Source of the DNA: Unio delphinus
Taxonomy: Eukaryota; Mollusca; Bivalvia; Unionida; Unionidae
NCBI GenBank assembly: GCA_029339505.1
Contig: JAQISU010000108.1
Location: forward strand, 16,766,001-16,830,000
Reading direction: 5' to 3'
DNA: 64,000 nucleotides
A model generated the notes under the pieces. That model ran no database searches, was not told the origin of the DNA, and saw only the letters and a program-made list of their open reading frames with translations. The translations under genes were made by a program, and so were the position numbers. The first letter of the stretch is position 1, and each line of letters opens with the position of its first letter. Shown here piece after piece: positions 16,862 through 27,481 of the stretch.

Positions 16862-18044
16862 TATCAGATCAAAATCATTTGGTGGTCAACAACCGAATAA
16901 TTCACTGGTATTTGCAAATAAGAATAAAGACGACGGTACCCCAGCTGGAACGTTGTTTCCATACCAACCGGATCATACCAAATTGAACAAATCAATAATG
17001 AATTAGCGCGTAGAATAAAATCCATTACTGGAAAAAAATCAAAAATAGCTATAACGGTTCATGAGCCAACACTATCATCTGCCATTGAAATAAACTCAGA
17101 AGAATACGTCGTAGATATCTTTCAAAGCTCAATAAGGACCGTACTAGGATGGCCTGAATTACCACCCGGGGGAAAACCCGTTGATTTACCAGAACCACAA
17201 AAAAATGATTATATCACCGACAGGATAAAATCTGATAATCCAGTAAAAAGCTATAGCGATTACACCAAATTGAATTTTTTTCATGAAGTGGTAGATCCCT
17301 TCACTAAGAGAAAATACCACTTAATTCAACAGGATAAAATCACTAAAAATTTCACAGCGTTCAATAACGATTTTTCATTGTTGTTAATATCTCTTAAATC
17401 CGGCTCTCTCACCCGAGATGAATTTATCAGCGTTGTAGAAACATGTAACAAAATCATCAATGACATGGAAACATTTCATTCACAAATTATTCAAGAAGTA
17501 TTAGGTGACAGTAGTCCTGAAACAAGAGATTTATTTGCAAATAAATATAAAATTCCCGTCAAAGATATTCCAGCATTCAAAATACCAGGATATAACGTAC
17601 CAAAACTAAAAAAACTTCTCAGTGACACCATCGATGTTGGTTTTAAAATAATTCATGATGCATGGAAAAAAACAGCATCACCGGAAATAAAAATCCTCAA
17701 ACATAATAATGACCCAGATGGTGGTGGCAGGCATATCGCTCCGTTCAATGTGAATATATATTTCATCGGTGATAGCGATCAATTTTGTGTGTGATGTTAT
17801 CGAAGGAAGCTATCAAATAAATTTAGAACGATCAAATCAAGCTCAGCAGGGATATATTTTGTATTCATTTGCACCAACATCCCCTCCAGGATTTCTAATT
17901 AATGAGTCTCCGGTGAATCCAGTCTATATGCGATGTCACAATAATTCATTAACCAGAATTAATTTCAAACTCACTGACCAGTCTAATAATCTGATTGATT
18001 TACAAGAGGAGGTCTTACAAATAAGTCTGTTTGTGAAATCCTAA
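16674..18044 (+). pseudogene. Penton-like minor capsid protein with a large internal insertion (two frameshifts)
   Basis: N-terminal part 16,674-17,006 (NPEFSVNFP, LAKLRVYHSWPNI), middle frame about 16,985-17,794 (IAITVHEPTLSSAIEI, QSSIRTVLGW, then about 190 residues of helical sequence), C-terminal frame 17,769-18,044 (VIEGSYQINLERSNQ, GYILYSFAPTSPPGF, QISLFVKS). The first and last parts fit the single-jelly-roll penton pattern of Polintons. The helical middle block is extra. The frames change near 16,990 and at 17,785, where a one-base change splits the join. The start overlaps the membrane-protein gene. Confidence 0.6.
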
Positions 18045-18098
18045 AAGGATTTTCATCCTGAAAGGATTTTCGTCCTAAGACCCCAGACAAGGTCTGGG
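18045..18098 (+). terminator. Three consecutive hairpins after the penton-like gene
   Basis: AGGATTTTCATCCT (18,047), AGGATTTTCGTCCT (18,063) and CCCAGACAAGGTCTGGG (18,082-18,098) are three perfect short stem-loops packed between the penton-like stop and the start of the terminal repeat. The first two are near-identical. They may be a 3'-end signal or a terminal replication structure. Confidence 0.5.
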
Positions 18099-18347
18099 AC
18101 ACGATATCGTATCGGATTGGATAAAATATTCGGTTGAAAAGATTTTACTAATTGCAGGATCGTCTCCATTTGGCAAATGGAGGCTTTCTCTTTTTTGATT
18201 TCATTGATCTTTTTTTGGACTGATTTCATTGATTTTTTGCCTGTTTCATTATTATTTTTTGCCTGTTTCATTGTTTTGATAGGGTTTTAAGCCCTAATCC
18301 ATTGAAAACTTGTTTAAAAATGTTGTAGGATTCGCCTCCTCTGCTGC

Positions 18348-18349
<2 letters not shown>
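18099..18349. repeat. Terminal repeat of family A, penton end
   Basis: Second copy of 13,099-13,311, starting with the same 40 bases that encode the ATPase C-terminus at the other end. This copy has an extra perfect hairpin (CTCCATTTGGCAAATGGAG) and the same TTTCATTGATTTTT iterons. It ends CTCTGCTGCTT, then a GA microsatellite begins. Confidence 0.7.

Positions 18350-18350
<1 letters not shown>

Positions 18351-18411
<61 letters not shown>
18351..18411. repeat. (GA)n microsatellite
   Basis: About 30 perfect GA units directly abutting the family A terminus. Confidence 0.97.
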
Positions 18412-18412
<1 letters not shown>

Positions 18413-18534
18413 AACTAGCTGGAATTACAGGAGATAACTCTTGAAGAAATAATTTCATCCTGTAAGGGAGGAAACTGTGTCTTCCTTCGTATGCTCATAT
18501 TTAATATTCCATATTAAAGGAAAATTTGTTTGAT

Positions 18535-18838
18535 TAGGGTTTTTAACGTAGCTTTAACAATTTTTTCAGTCATATCACTACTACGATGTCTGCAGTGAGA
18601 CAGTTAATAGTGATGTCTAGCACTGGGGCATCATGCTGCAGACATGTAGCATTATGTCACACCCAGTAACATTATCCTGACACCAGACCGACCAGTCCTA
18701 ACACTAGCCTCTTAATACTGAGCACCAAGCGAGGCAGCTGTTAGTACCATTTTTGTAAGTCTTTGGTATGACTCGCCCGCGGATCGAACATACGACCTCC
18801 CGCTTCCGCGGTGGAGGCTCAAACCAACTGGAGCGGTC
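18535..18838 (-). mobile_element. tRNA-derived SINE, type B
   Basis: Read on the minus strand, a tRNA-like head (box-B-like GTTCGATCC region near 18,781-18,800) is followed by GAGTCATACCAAAGAC, GGTACTAACAGCTG, a GCTTGGTGCTCAGTATTAAG body and a tail CTACGTTAAAAACCCTAAT. The same body occurs at 60,967-61,262 and 62,637-62,880. Diverged, with no target duplication seen. Confidence 0.75.
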
Positions 18839-21640
18839 ATAAAGGAAAGTTGATTATGTTATGTGTATCCCTATATTTTGTAACTCCAGGTACCTGATCT
18901 ATATAATTTTTGTAATATTTTTTTGGTTGTAAACTGTACAGGTTATTATTAAATAGTTTCAGACAGCGAATTGTAGTGATCAAAAAATCTACATTCATGC
19001 AACAAAAGTAAAAAAAACAACAACAAAAAACCAATATAGATATACATAACTCTTATACTTTACATAGTTTTGTATGGATCCTAAAACAATATACAGAAAT
19101 GAATGCATCACAATACTTTTATTTTGTATCGATACCAACACATCATAGTTATATAAGTATTTAATATATGCATATCAGTAGTTAAAGGGGTCACTTTAGG
19201 GTCAATATAAATCTCAGTCAAAAAGATGGTGGATCGGTATTGGGACAAAATTTATACAGACAATGGAAATCCCAGTAAAAAAGATACGTACGTATGACAC
19301 TTATCATAGTTTAATGAGAAAAATCGGCATCAAGATATAGAGAACAAAATTACAACTGATTCAAACAGTTTTAGAACTTCATCAATAATTACTTATTATG
19401 GGTTATGGCAGGCGCTATAGTGTGTTGGGCATATTTATATATTAAAAAAAATATCACTAGCCTTTGTCAAGAAAGTTAGAGTACTCATTTAGAAGTAATA
19501 ATACATTCTTTTAAGAAGAATTTCACATTGTCTTAATTTATCAAGAATTTTTCATTGGAGCAAATTGTATTAATATTGTTTTTGTCGCTTTTGTGGCATA
19601 TTTTGTGTGAAATTGCTGGTTTAATTGTCTATGAAATTGTGCCTGAAACATTTTTAAAATATTATCAACCTGTATGATAAGATTCTAATTACCCAATATA
19701 TTTAACTTACCCTAACCCAAACCCAATGTATAATTTCACTATATTTTCATGCATGCTCAGTGATAACACTTTCCACTCTGTCTAGTGTATATTTCTACAT
19801 GTCTATATTTTAAATTCTATATGTCTTGATTTCTGTTAGAATAAGCTGGTGACTGATTCCTTCAGAATTCAGTACTTGGTTGTTATGCTTGTGAGTTTGC
19901 TATGCTTATACCAGTGACTATTTTCCATATTTTATTTGGGGATGTGTGGGCATGATCGAGTTAGTGTGAAGTTGGTGTTTGCAGCCAAGGCACTAACTAC
20001 CGTAACATGCTGTATATACGAACTCAAGGCCAAATATACTCCTCGTAAACCACAGCCTTACACTCTTGTGTATATTTCCTTTGCATTGCTGGTTTGTTAG
20101 TTCTTTTTTTTTTATTAAAAAAATAGTCATTTGTGCTTTAAGATCTAAACAGGATCGATTATAATATTGTTGTGGCAAGAAATTCATTTGTGCTGGAATT
20201 ATTTTATTTAAATTATTTAATTCGGTTGATTCGTTTTCGGAAATATTAAATGCGCAACATTAATAACATTCTTAGAATTTGAATTTATATTGAAATTTCA
20301 AATAAGGATTTAATTCTTGGATTGTATTGTTGTGATCCAACAAGAGACTACTCGCACATCAGCATTATACGAACTACCACAGACACGTCAACACCTTCAG
20401 CGTTCGATTTAAGTTTCATTTCCACTAAAGTTTATTCAGAACTTTAGTTATTAGGACTTGTGTCTGTAATTCTAGGATTAATTGTGATTTAATTCGCAAT
20501 ACCGTAAGTACTTTTTTAAGCTTTCAATTTGTATTCTAGGAAACTAATTTTTTGCTAAGCTTGTTGCTTCTCTCTTTTCTATTACTTGTTTTATGGCAGT
20601 ATAGTCATAATAACACATATAAGTAACTTGTCACCTCTTTCATCCACTCTGTTTGATAAAACTGTAATTTAAATAGGAAAGTTCAATATCGAGTAATATA
20701 ACACAATCAGCAATGACAGATGACAACTAATCTGCTTATCGAATTCCAGCAATGAGCGACAGGTCGGAATGTGAAGTATGCTATCCAATTTACCCGATAC
20801 TAACCTGCGTATAGTCGTCTCTAGTTTGATAAATGATAACCGAAGGCCTCACCAATAACACTTTAATACCGTGCTTACTCATCTATATACATCGTACGCG
20901 ATTTATCGACCCATACCTTGCCGACCATTCCTTTTATATATTATACATATGGATTACAAATTTAGATGCACATACAAACCATTTATCCATGTGCATTTCT
21001 CATACAATCCCTTCCCTCCATTAGTACGGTTTGTTTTGTATTTAAATGTACACATGACCTATTTTCGAAATGCTTTTTTCGTACAATCTCTTGCTTCAAT
21101 TAGTAATACGGTTTCTTTTGTATTTAAATGTTCATAGAACCTATGTTCAAAATGCATTTCTCGTACAATCCTTTCCCTCCAGTAATACTGATTGCTTGAA
21201 GATTGTACAGATTTGTGAGGGGATTGGGGGACTAAATGAATCAGATTCGAACAGATAATAAAACATTAAATATAACTTAGCCAACATTCACGGCGTCGAA
21301 TATAATAGAACGTTCTTTTCGTATGAAATATAGACGACCTCATTACACAATTTGATTGACTGAGCTATACAAATGTTTATACGCGTACATTATAATGACT
21401 GTACAATACATAAGTGGATGTCATTTTAAACTGAATTGAATAGAACAACTATTTAATTAATCTTGTTGACCAAATCAATAATATACACGCCTTTAACTAT
21501 AAAATGTGAATATACCCGCTAAATCAACATGTATACACTCGTTTACAATAAAGAAGGTACGTATACTTGCTGTATCAATACCTATAAATCCCTTTAAATA
21601 CCTTAGTATTCGTATTACAAAATGACGTGTTAGCGGCATT
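18839..21640. other. Non-coding stretch with a short Polinton-terminus fragment
   Basis: No convincing gene; only short AT-rich open frames. At 19,212-19,292 the motifs CTCAGTCAAAAAGAT and ACAATGGAAATCCCAGTAAAAAAGAT match the tandem units of the family C terminus (26,266-26,560). Around 20,340-20,430 there is weak similarity (CACATCAGCA, CAACACCTTCAGC) to the LTRs near 59.0 and 62.3 kb, possibly an old solo LTR. Nothing else identified. Confidence 0.5.
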
Positions 21641-21689
21641 CAACATAAACGAATGCAGAAATATTGGAAAATTGGCATCAAAGACCGTT

Positions 21690-21902
21690 GTTGTTGTTGT
21701 AACGTTTAACGCCATTTTCAGCACACTTTCGGGATATACATGGCGGCCAGTATTAATGGTGGAGGAAGAACCAACGAGAAGCTACTGGCAAGCTTTCTCA
21801 CAGACCAACATTGTCCGAAACTAAGATTCGAACCCATGCAGAGGTGAGATGGCGGTGATCCGTAACGTAGAGCGCTTTAGACCACTCGGCCACTCGGGGC
21901 CC
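21690..21902 (-). mobile_element. tRNA-derived SINE, type A
   Basis: On the minus strand the head reads GGGGCCCCGAGTGGCCGAG (A-box-like, tRNA-Leu-like), then a B box GGTTCGAATC, then GTGAGAAAGCTTGCCAGTAG and TCCTCCACCATTAATACTGG, ending at a GTT repeat tail. Other copies lie at 54,975-55,165 and, split by a hAT element, at 55,461-55,506 plus 58,047-58,186. Confidence 0.8.
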
Positions 21903-21966
21903 CAAAGGACATTGTGGACCACAGAATATAAAATGTATATAGTTGACTTACTTCTGCCTTATACAG

Positions 21967-21968
<2 letters not shown>

Positions 21969-22046
<78 letters not shown>
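21969..22046. repeat. (CT)n microsatellite
   Basis: About 39 CT units, uninterrupted. Confidence 0.97.
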
Positions 22047-22047
<1 letters not shown>

Positions 22048-22134
22048 AACTTTAAATGTCCGGCATATTTGCATAAACTAATTGCTGGTTGCTGGTCACT
22101 GTCCAGAATAAAACTAGCTAGTCGGCTGTGAGTA

Positions 22135-22560
22135 TTAAATGGGGACTGTATAGGATAAATGCATTACAGACCCGCCCTGGGACTGTATAGGGTCAAGATG
22201 TTTTTGCACTATCTGGACAGGTATAAGGTCAATAGGAATTGAACATGGGGACTATTGGGGATGTATTGCGTCAAAGGAAGGTTCTGTTGTTGTATAGGGA
22301 AGCGGGGTAGGCTCAGTTAGTTTAGCTGGTGACGGTTAAGTTCACCTAGTTCAGCGGATGGCTGGTAAGTTCAGCTAGTTCATAAACTATACCAATGAAA
22401 CAGCGCTTGGCGGGGCAGGACCGCAGGGATATAGACTTAAACATAGACCGATACGACATATTCAGCACCTAATCTATGAAATTTAATAATTTTTATAGAC
22501 AATATATCAAATCTTTTCGAGGCATATGAGTTGTCCTTAAAAATTGCCTTTGTGTTTCTT
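22135..22560 (+). repeat. Decayed Polinton family C terminal repeat
   Basis: Contains GGGACTGTATAGG units, AATTGAACATGGGGACTAT, and CAAATCTTTTCGAGGCATATGAG followed by TTGTCC, which parallels CAAATATCTTTTCGAGGTATATGAG in the left TIR at 26,705. Same orientation as the left TIR. Heavily diverged, so an older insertion than the element at 26,262. Confidence 0.6.
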
Positions 22561-22923
22561 TCGTTTTCATACAAACCCCAAATATACTATCCACTCAAGC
22601 GAACGCATACACACACTACTATCCACACAAACGAACGGGCACGCATACAAACCCTCAAATAAACATTCCACACAAACGTACGAGAACGCATACAAACACA
22701 CACGCACATGCATCAGGAAATAAGTGAGTGTTTATATCATACAACTCCACACTCGCACACAAAAGCACTCTGTTAATAGTAACATCTTCAAAGCCGGACC
22801 CCACACATGCAGCGTCTACACCAAACTTTCTCCCAATTCGCAGTTGTTCTTCATAGCGCAGAAGAGGGCCCTGACTTCACTTTGAGGGATAGTGAAGACT
22901 TCCCTCTGTCTTTTATTTTGTAC
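22561..22923. other. Non-coding, low-complexity CA/ACGA-rich stretch
   Basis: Imperfect repeats of CACACAAACGAACG and CGCATACAAAC around 22,590-22,720; nothing else identified. Confidence 0.5.
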
Positions 22924-23226
22924 TCAAGGACGAAGAGATACCCTTATATCTGGCACTGGTGCTGTTGGCTGTAGCTGACGTTGCTGTGGTTGTGGTGCTG
23001 GTTGTCGTGCTGATACTGGCTGTGTAGGTGTCCTCACATCAGGCTTGACCTCAAACAGAGGTTTCAGCATGAGGTGAGGTAGGATAATATCTTCCTTCAC
23101 TTTCTTCTTTTTCCTCTCATCCTTTTCTTCATCTATTCTGGTTTCCTCCTGGATCGTCTCCATAGCCAACTCATCCAGGAGCCGTATGTGCATAAGAAGT
23201 TTGGGGACGTTTGAGATTCTAATCAT
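22924..23226 (-). CDS. Unrecognised charged/Pro-Gln-rich reading frame
   Basis: 100 codons. The N-terminal half has a heptad-like helix (RLLDELAMETIQEETRIDEE) followed by a Lys/Glu block. The C-terminal half is Pro/Gln-rich (QPAPQPQQRQLQP). Codon content looks coding-like compared with its AT-rich surroundings. It may be an exon or a fragment of a mobile element. No family recognised. Confidence 0.35.
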   Translation of the reverse strand: MIRISNVPKLLMHIRLLDELAMETIQEETRIDEEKDERKKKKVKEDIILPHLMLKPLFEVKPDVRTPTQPVSARQPAPQPQQRQLQPTAPVPDIRVSLRP

Positions 23227-23279
23227 CTTCCTAGCAGTTGACAGGTCAATGATGTGTAGCTAGACTGACTGAAATGGAT

Positions 23280-23900
23280 ATTTTATAGTTGCCACCGCCC
23301 TCTAGGGGCATATGGGCAACTTTTATAGCCACCATATCGGTGGCCATTTAAGGTCCCTTGGGGAGGGTCGCTACTCCCCCCCCCCCCTCAGGATTTACAG
23401 TGCTTAAATGCACTATATTTTAAATAGGGCGTTCTCCCGAATTACTAAAAAGTAACTATCGGGAGAAATGAAAGCCCATGGGGTGGGTAGGAATAGTACC
23501 TACACACACCCACCCCTATCGATATCAACCAATCAGAAGCAGAGTTATTGGTAGCGAGGGAAAAAGCTTTCTCATTTCGCTAGTAATTTGGTGAGTCGGA
23601 AGCAGAAAAGGCGGAAAGGGCCCAGGTCCAGGGGGGCCACGACACAGCAGCACACACCAGAGCACGCAAACAGCAAGACAGCACAGCAAAGGACGCAGTC
23701 CACACCTGAAACGACAAGGTCATACTAAAGGTCAAATTCAGTCCAGTTGTACTAATGGACAAATTAACATCCAATAATGTGTTAGCCACCTGTGCAATTA
23801 TTCAAATATTTAAGTTGAAGAATTGTTATTTAAAGTCCTATCATTCAAATAAAACTAGTACATAAGCGTACATATAATAAGTCCCTAACAAATTTAGAAA
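23280..23900 (+). repeat. Dispersed repeat, copy 1
   Basis: The part from about 23,510 to 23,900 (CCTATCGATATCAACCAATC, TCCAGTTGTACTAATGGAC, CCAATAATGTGTTAGCCACC, GTAAGTCCCTAACAA-like end) matches 47,930-48,300 in the same orientation and order. No protein is encoded. The left part holds a small palindrome (GTTGCC...GGGCAAC). Non-autonomous element or part of an unknown one. Confidence 0.55.
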
Positions 23901-25602
23901 ATTAAAAATGTAAGCGACATATAATAGTGTAGTCAATGGTAGGTAATTTTGGTCTTGAATTTTGTTGGAGGCGGTACCAATAAGGTCAAATTAGCTTTTT
24001 AGGGATACGGAAAGTTGTTCAAAGAGGGGTACTCGTAACCAAATGAGTCCCCTATTATTCAGGCGAATGAAAAGATAAATGGCAAATATCTTTTCGTTGT
24101 ACTGCTTTATCCGAGTAATCCGATGGTGACGACTTATCCATAGACAGCTGTATTTCCATCAATATGCTGGTTATCTAAGGTAGAGTTTCGCTGACTTGGT
24201 AATATCATCCTACGGCAACCTGCGGGATACTCGATATTTTGACATCACCAGTCAGCGCGCCTCAGGTCTGCCATATTACTTAAATTCCCATGGCTGGTTG
24301 TAATATGGTTCCAGTAACTTGATGCAGGAGCAAGCCAACTTCAAAGTCCGTCATTTTTCTTCAAAACGTAGTTTAAGTAGGCGATTCAGTTTCTGCATAT
24401 CTTCAATCTCTGCCACTTGTTAAAGGGACTTATAAAATATCCAAAATGATTCCACTGCATAGTCCACCGCTGTACATGTCGAGCACTTCCCTTTAAATGT
24501 GTGAAGCACAGACGTTAAGGAAAGCATCCCATGATACCAAAATTCACAAGGTTCGTATTTTCAGCACAAAAAAAATGGAATGCGTGGACCGAATATAAAG
24601 AACTATTTGACAAGCTACGGCAATGAAATGTAGATAAACACTTTTATTGAGTTAGATTAAAGTCGTATTCGCCCATTCGGGCATACACGACTGTTTAATG
24701 TCCACTTATTGGGGACTGATTTATATTTTCTAGGTAGAAATAATAGAGCCACGTCCCCCAATGCATTAAAGCTTTTAAAAAGTGCTGATTGATTTAGCCG
24801 ACAAGTCGTGGAACAATAAGTCCCATTAGACCTGTATGTAGGGCTATCATGAGTGGGAATGGACCCAACATGCGCTCAACATTATACATTATAAATTAGT
24901 GTATGTATACTGTAGGTTAAGATTCTCTTATGATTGTACACTGAATAAATGACGTCATCCAGTTTCAGTGAATACACGCAATTCGGCGCGCCTTATTAAT
25001 GAATGAATGGGAATCAGCCCACTCACTCGTCTTTTAATGTAGGCAGAGAGGAAAGGGACCCGGGAAGAGACACCAACGTCAGTTGGTACGCACATGAAAC
25101 ACTTAAGTTAATAGTGCTAAATTTAACCTAGTTGCTTTTATAGTGGGTGTTCTCTATTACCACATTTGTAATTAGAGTCCCGATTTTTAGTTTTAAATTG
25201 CCCTATTTCATTAACTCCAAAAGCATATAGCGTGCATATCTCTTATTTAAATCAAAGAGGTAGGTCTGAGAGACCATTATTAAGTTAGACTGTCCAGTCA
25301 GAATTTCGGTTTTAATTCAAAACGGTGGTCAAATGGTCATATTAGGTAAGGAATAGTATTATCAAGTCAAGATTTTAAGCCAAATTGAAATATCATGATA
25401 AATGGAATTATGTGGTAGCCCTTAAAAAAATGGCTGAGGTTACACATCCGAACATGGAACGGTTTTTTGATGTCTTGAGGAGGACTGACGCTCTCCCTTC
25501 TCTTATCTTCGTATCCATCTATACCGCATAAATCTCACAAAACATAGAGACTCCATTGGTAGTATTTTTTTAAAATTTTTTAGTCGATATTCCATGGAAG
25601 TT
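23901..25602. other. Non-coding stretch
   Basis: I see no gene, RNA or repeat here beyond AT-rich unique sequence with a few short inverted repeats. Confidence 0.5.
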
Positions 25603-26210
25603 TTAAAGCTCATTTATAACCACTGCCTGAATTGGCATTAGGCAATCATAAAAAGATCTCGAGTGCTGATATCTTCTATGGCTTTCGTTTGCGTCTTCAA
25701 TTTCTCCATGGCTTTCTTCCCTATAGCTCCATCCATCGTAGTAGACTTTTTGTTGAGCCTCTAATAATGTTCTGAGTGCATCAGGGAAGTATTTAGCTGC
25801 ACCAGCAGTTTGTAGAAGGTACGTAAGTCCCCATTGGTCTAATTGTTCGGTCACGTCGCTGGATATTTCTGTTTGTTGTTGTTTGTCTTGTTCTGTGTTG
25901 ATTTGGTCGTGCTTTTGTTTTCGAATTTGGGTCTTTGTTGTGGGGAGGGGCTCTTTTTGGTAGCTGCTGCTTGTTATTTGATTTTGCCTAGCAGTGTTCC
26001 AGTTTTTGGTCTGGTGACATTAGCTGACGACTTGATTGTTGCTTCATCTGCAGATGGTGGTGCAGGTTTTGTTGTAGACTCGATAGATTTAGCTGTAGTT
26101 GTGGTGGTGGTTATTGTATGTTTCTCAGAATTGGTAATGTTATATCCAGAAATTATTCCACGTTGTAGTTTAGGTAGCGTTGCCATAACAGGTGTCGTTA
26201 CTGCCACCAC
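25603..26210 (-). pseudogene. Unrecognised two-part reading frame left of the Polinton
   Basis: Frame 26,210-25,974 is Thr/Ser-rich (HTITTTTTTAKSIEST). A shifted frame 25,854-25,603 has LDQWGLTYLLQTAGAAKYF, then a Tyr/Glu/Arg-rich helix. A weakly similar pattern (LAQAKY...EENSRNNWRDAYKRNRR) occurs at 42,184-42,393, beyond the other end of the Polinton. It may be part of an older element flanking the insertion. Function unknown. Confidence 0.3.
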
Positions 26211-26261
26211 TGTGTTCTCTTGCTGGGTTAAGATGATAGTGCCACTGCTACCGAAGTAGTA

Positions 26262-27075
26262 ATATGGGACACTCTAGCGACAATGGGAAATCCAGTCAAA
26301 AAGGGATTGGGACACTCTAGCGACAATGGGAAATCCAGTCAAAAAGAGCTTGGGACACTCTAGCGACAATGGGAAATCCAGTCAAAAAGGGCTTGGGACA
26401 CTCTAGCGACAAGATTTATAGCGACAATGGAAATCCCAGTAAAAAAAAGTCGTGGGACACTCTAGCGACAAGATTTATAGCGACAATGGAAATCCCAGTC
26501 AAAAAGATCGTGGGACACTCTAGCGACAAAGGTCGTGGGACACTATAGCGACAAGGGGAAATTTAACATGGTGGGTTTGTATTTCGACAAGGGGAATTTA
26601 ACATGGTGGGTCTGTATAGCGTCAAGGGAAAATGAACATATGGAATATTATTTGTATTTGTATTTGGGACTGTCTAGCATCAAGAGAAATAGAGGCAAAG
26701 AAAGCAAATATCTTTTCGAGGTATATGAGTGGCCCTGAAAACAAACCACACAATCTCCTATCAAAACAGAAGGGAAGGAAAAAAAAATCACACAATCTCC
26801 TATACACACAGAAGGAAAGGAAAACAAAACAAGGATAATTAAGAACATCATACATTCTATGTGAAATATGTTCATTGTTTTCATTCATTCATCAATTTAA
26901 TAAAAAGGTAGTATGATATTTATTGTCGACTGACTTCTTAACATATCTCAAATTTAAGGGATGTCCTGTGTTTCCCAGCACACGCTACAAACAATGTTGC
27001 CAAGTTGTAACAAATCTAAGTCGAAGGGGAAAAAAACAGCACCAAAATATGCTTTGTTCTATCGACAGTCTAAGA
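26262..27075 (+). repeat. Left terminal inverted repeat of Polinton C, with 43-bp tandem units
   Basis: The inverse complement occurs at 41,283-41,960. The outer part is a tandem array: GGGACACTCTAGCGACAA starts at 26,266, 26,309, 26,352 and 26,395 (exact 43-bp spacing), then 26,454 and 26,512, with units enlarged to 58-59 bp. The inner part runs through CATGGTGGGTTTGTAT, TTTTCGAGGTATATGAGTGG and ends near TCTATCGACAGTCTAAG. Reading frames in this block are incidental: they occur on both strands and in both TIRs. Confidence 0.85.
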
Positions 27076-27089
27076 TGTGTGTATACCAG

Positions 27090-27102
27090 TATATAAACCC
27101 TC
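27090..27102 (+). promoter_or_regulatory. TATA-box promoter motif, copy 1 (TATATAAACCCTC)
   Basis: TATATAAACCCTC lies 36 bp upstream of the ATG at 27,138 and resembles TATAAAAACCTC at 28,319 and 30,560 in the same element, each shortly before a start codon. Confidence 0.5.
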
Positions 27103-27137
27103 TTTAAAAAAATAATATTCAAGGATCACCACACAAA

Positions 27138-27416
27138 TTGCAAGAGAAAATCTACAGGGAAGTTTGGCAGGGACTTGCTACAGAAAACTCTCAAGTGGTG
27201 ACTGCAGAGCTTTTGTGTCGTGAAATTCACAAGAGGAAAGTGACAAAAATCAATCAACGTGTCAGATTTCTCTGGATCAAGTGTACCTTCCACAGATTCC
27301 AATTTAGACCGTTTACATCTGAAGATGTTTTGATCTTTCTTAACCGTGACCCTGAATGGCAGTGGCTTGAAATTACACGTTATGTTAATCACCTTCGCTT
27401 TTGGAGAAGATTTTAA
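27138..27416 (+). CDS. Small protein next to the left TIR of Polinton C
   Basis: 92 residues, basic and aromatic-rich, with TKINQRVRFLWIK and DPEWQWLEITRYVNHLRF. The frame is open from an ATG 36 bp after a TATA-like motif to a stop at 27,416. I do not recognise it. The position as the first gene after the TIR suggests an early or accessory gene. Confidence 0.45.
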   Translation: MQEKIYREVWQGLATENSQVVTAELLCREIHKRKVTKINQRVRFLWIKCTFHRFQFRPFTSEDVLIFLNRDPEWQWLEITRYVNHLRFWRRF

Positions 27417-27481
27417 ATAATTCTGTGCAGATTATACACTTATGATCTTCGACAAAAAAAGAATAATAAAATAGAACTACC

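Noticed and set aside
21880..21905. tRNA-Leu gene on the minus strand
   Set aside because: Only the head of SINE type A; the same head with the same downstream body occurs at 58,186.
26262..26560. CRISPR-like array
   Set aside because: Whole units, including the 'spacers', repeat, and the block is mirrored at the other TIR. This is an ordinary tandem array in a eukaryotic element.
26535..26888. Reading frames in the Polinton TIR
   Set aside because: They occur on both strands and reappear inverted at 41,465-41,818; they follow from TIR sequence and have no protein-like features.
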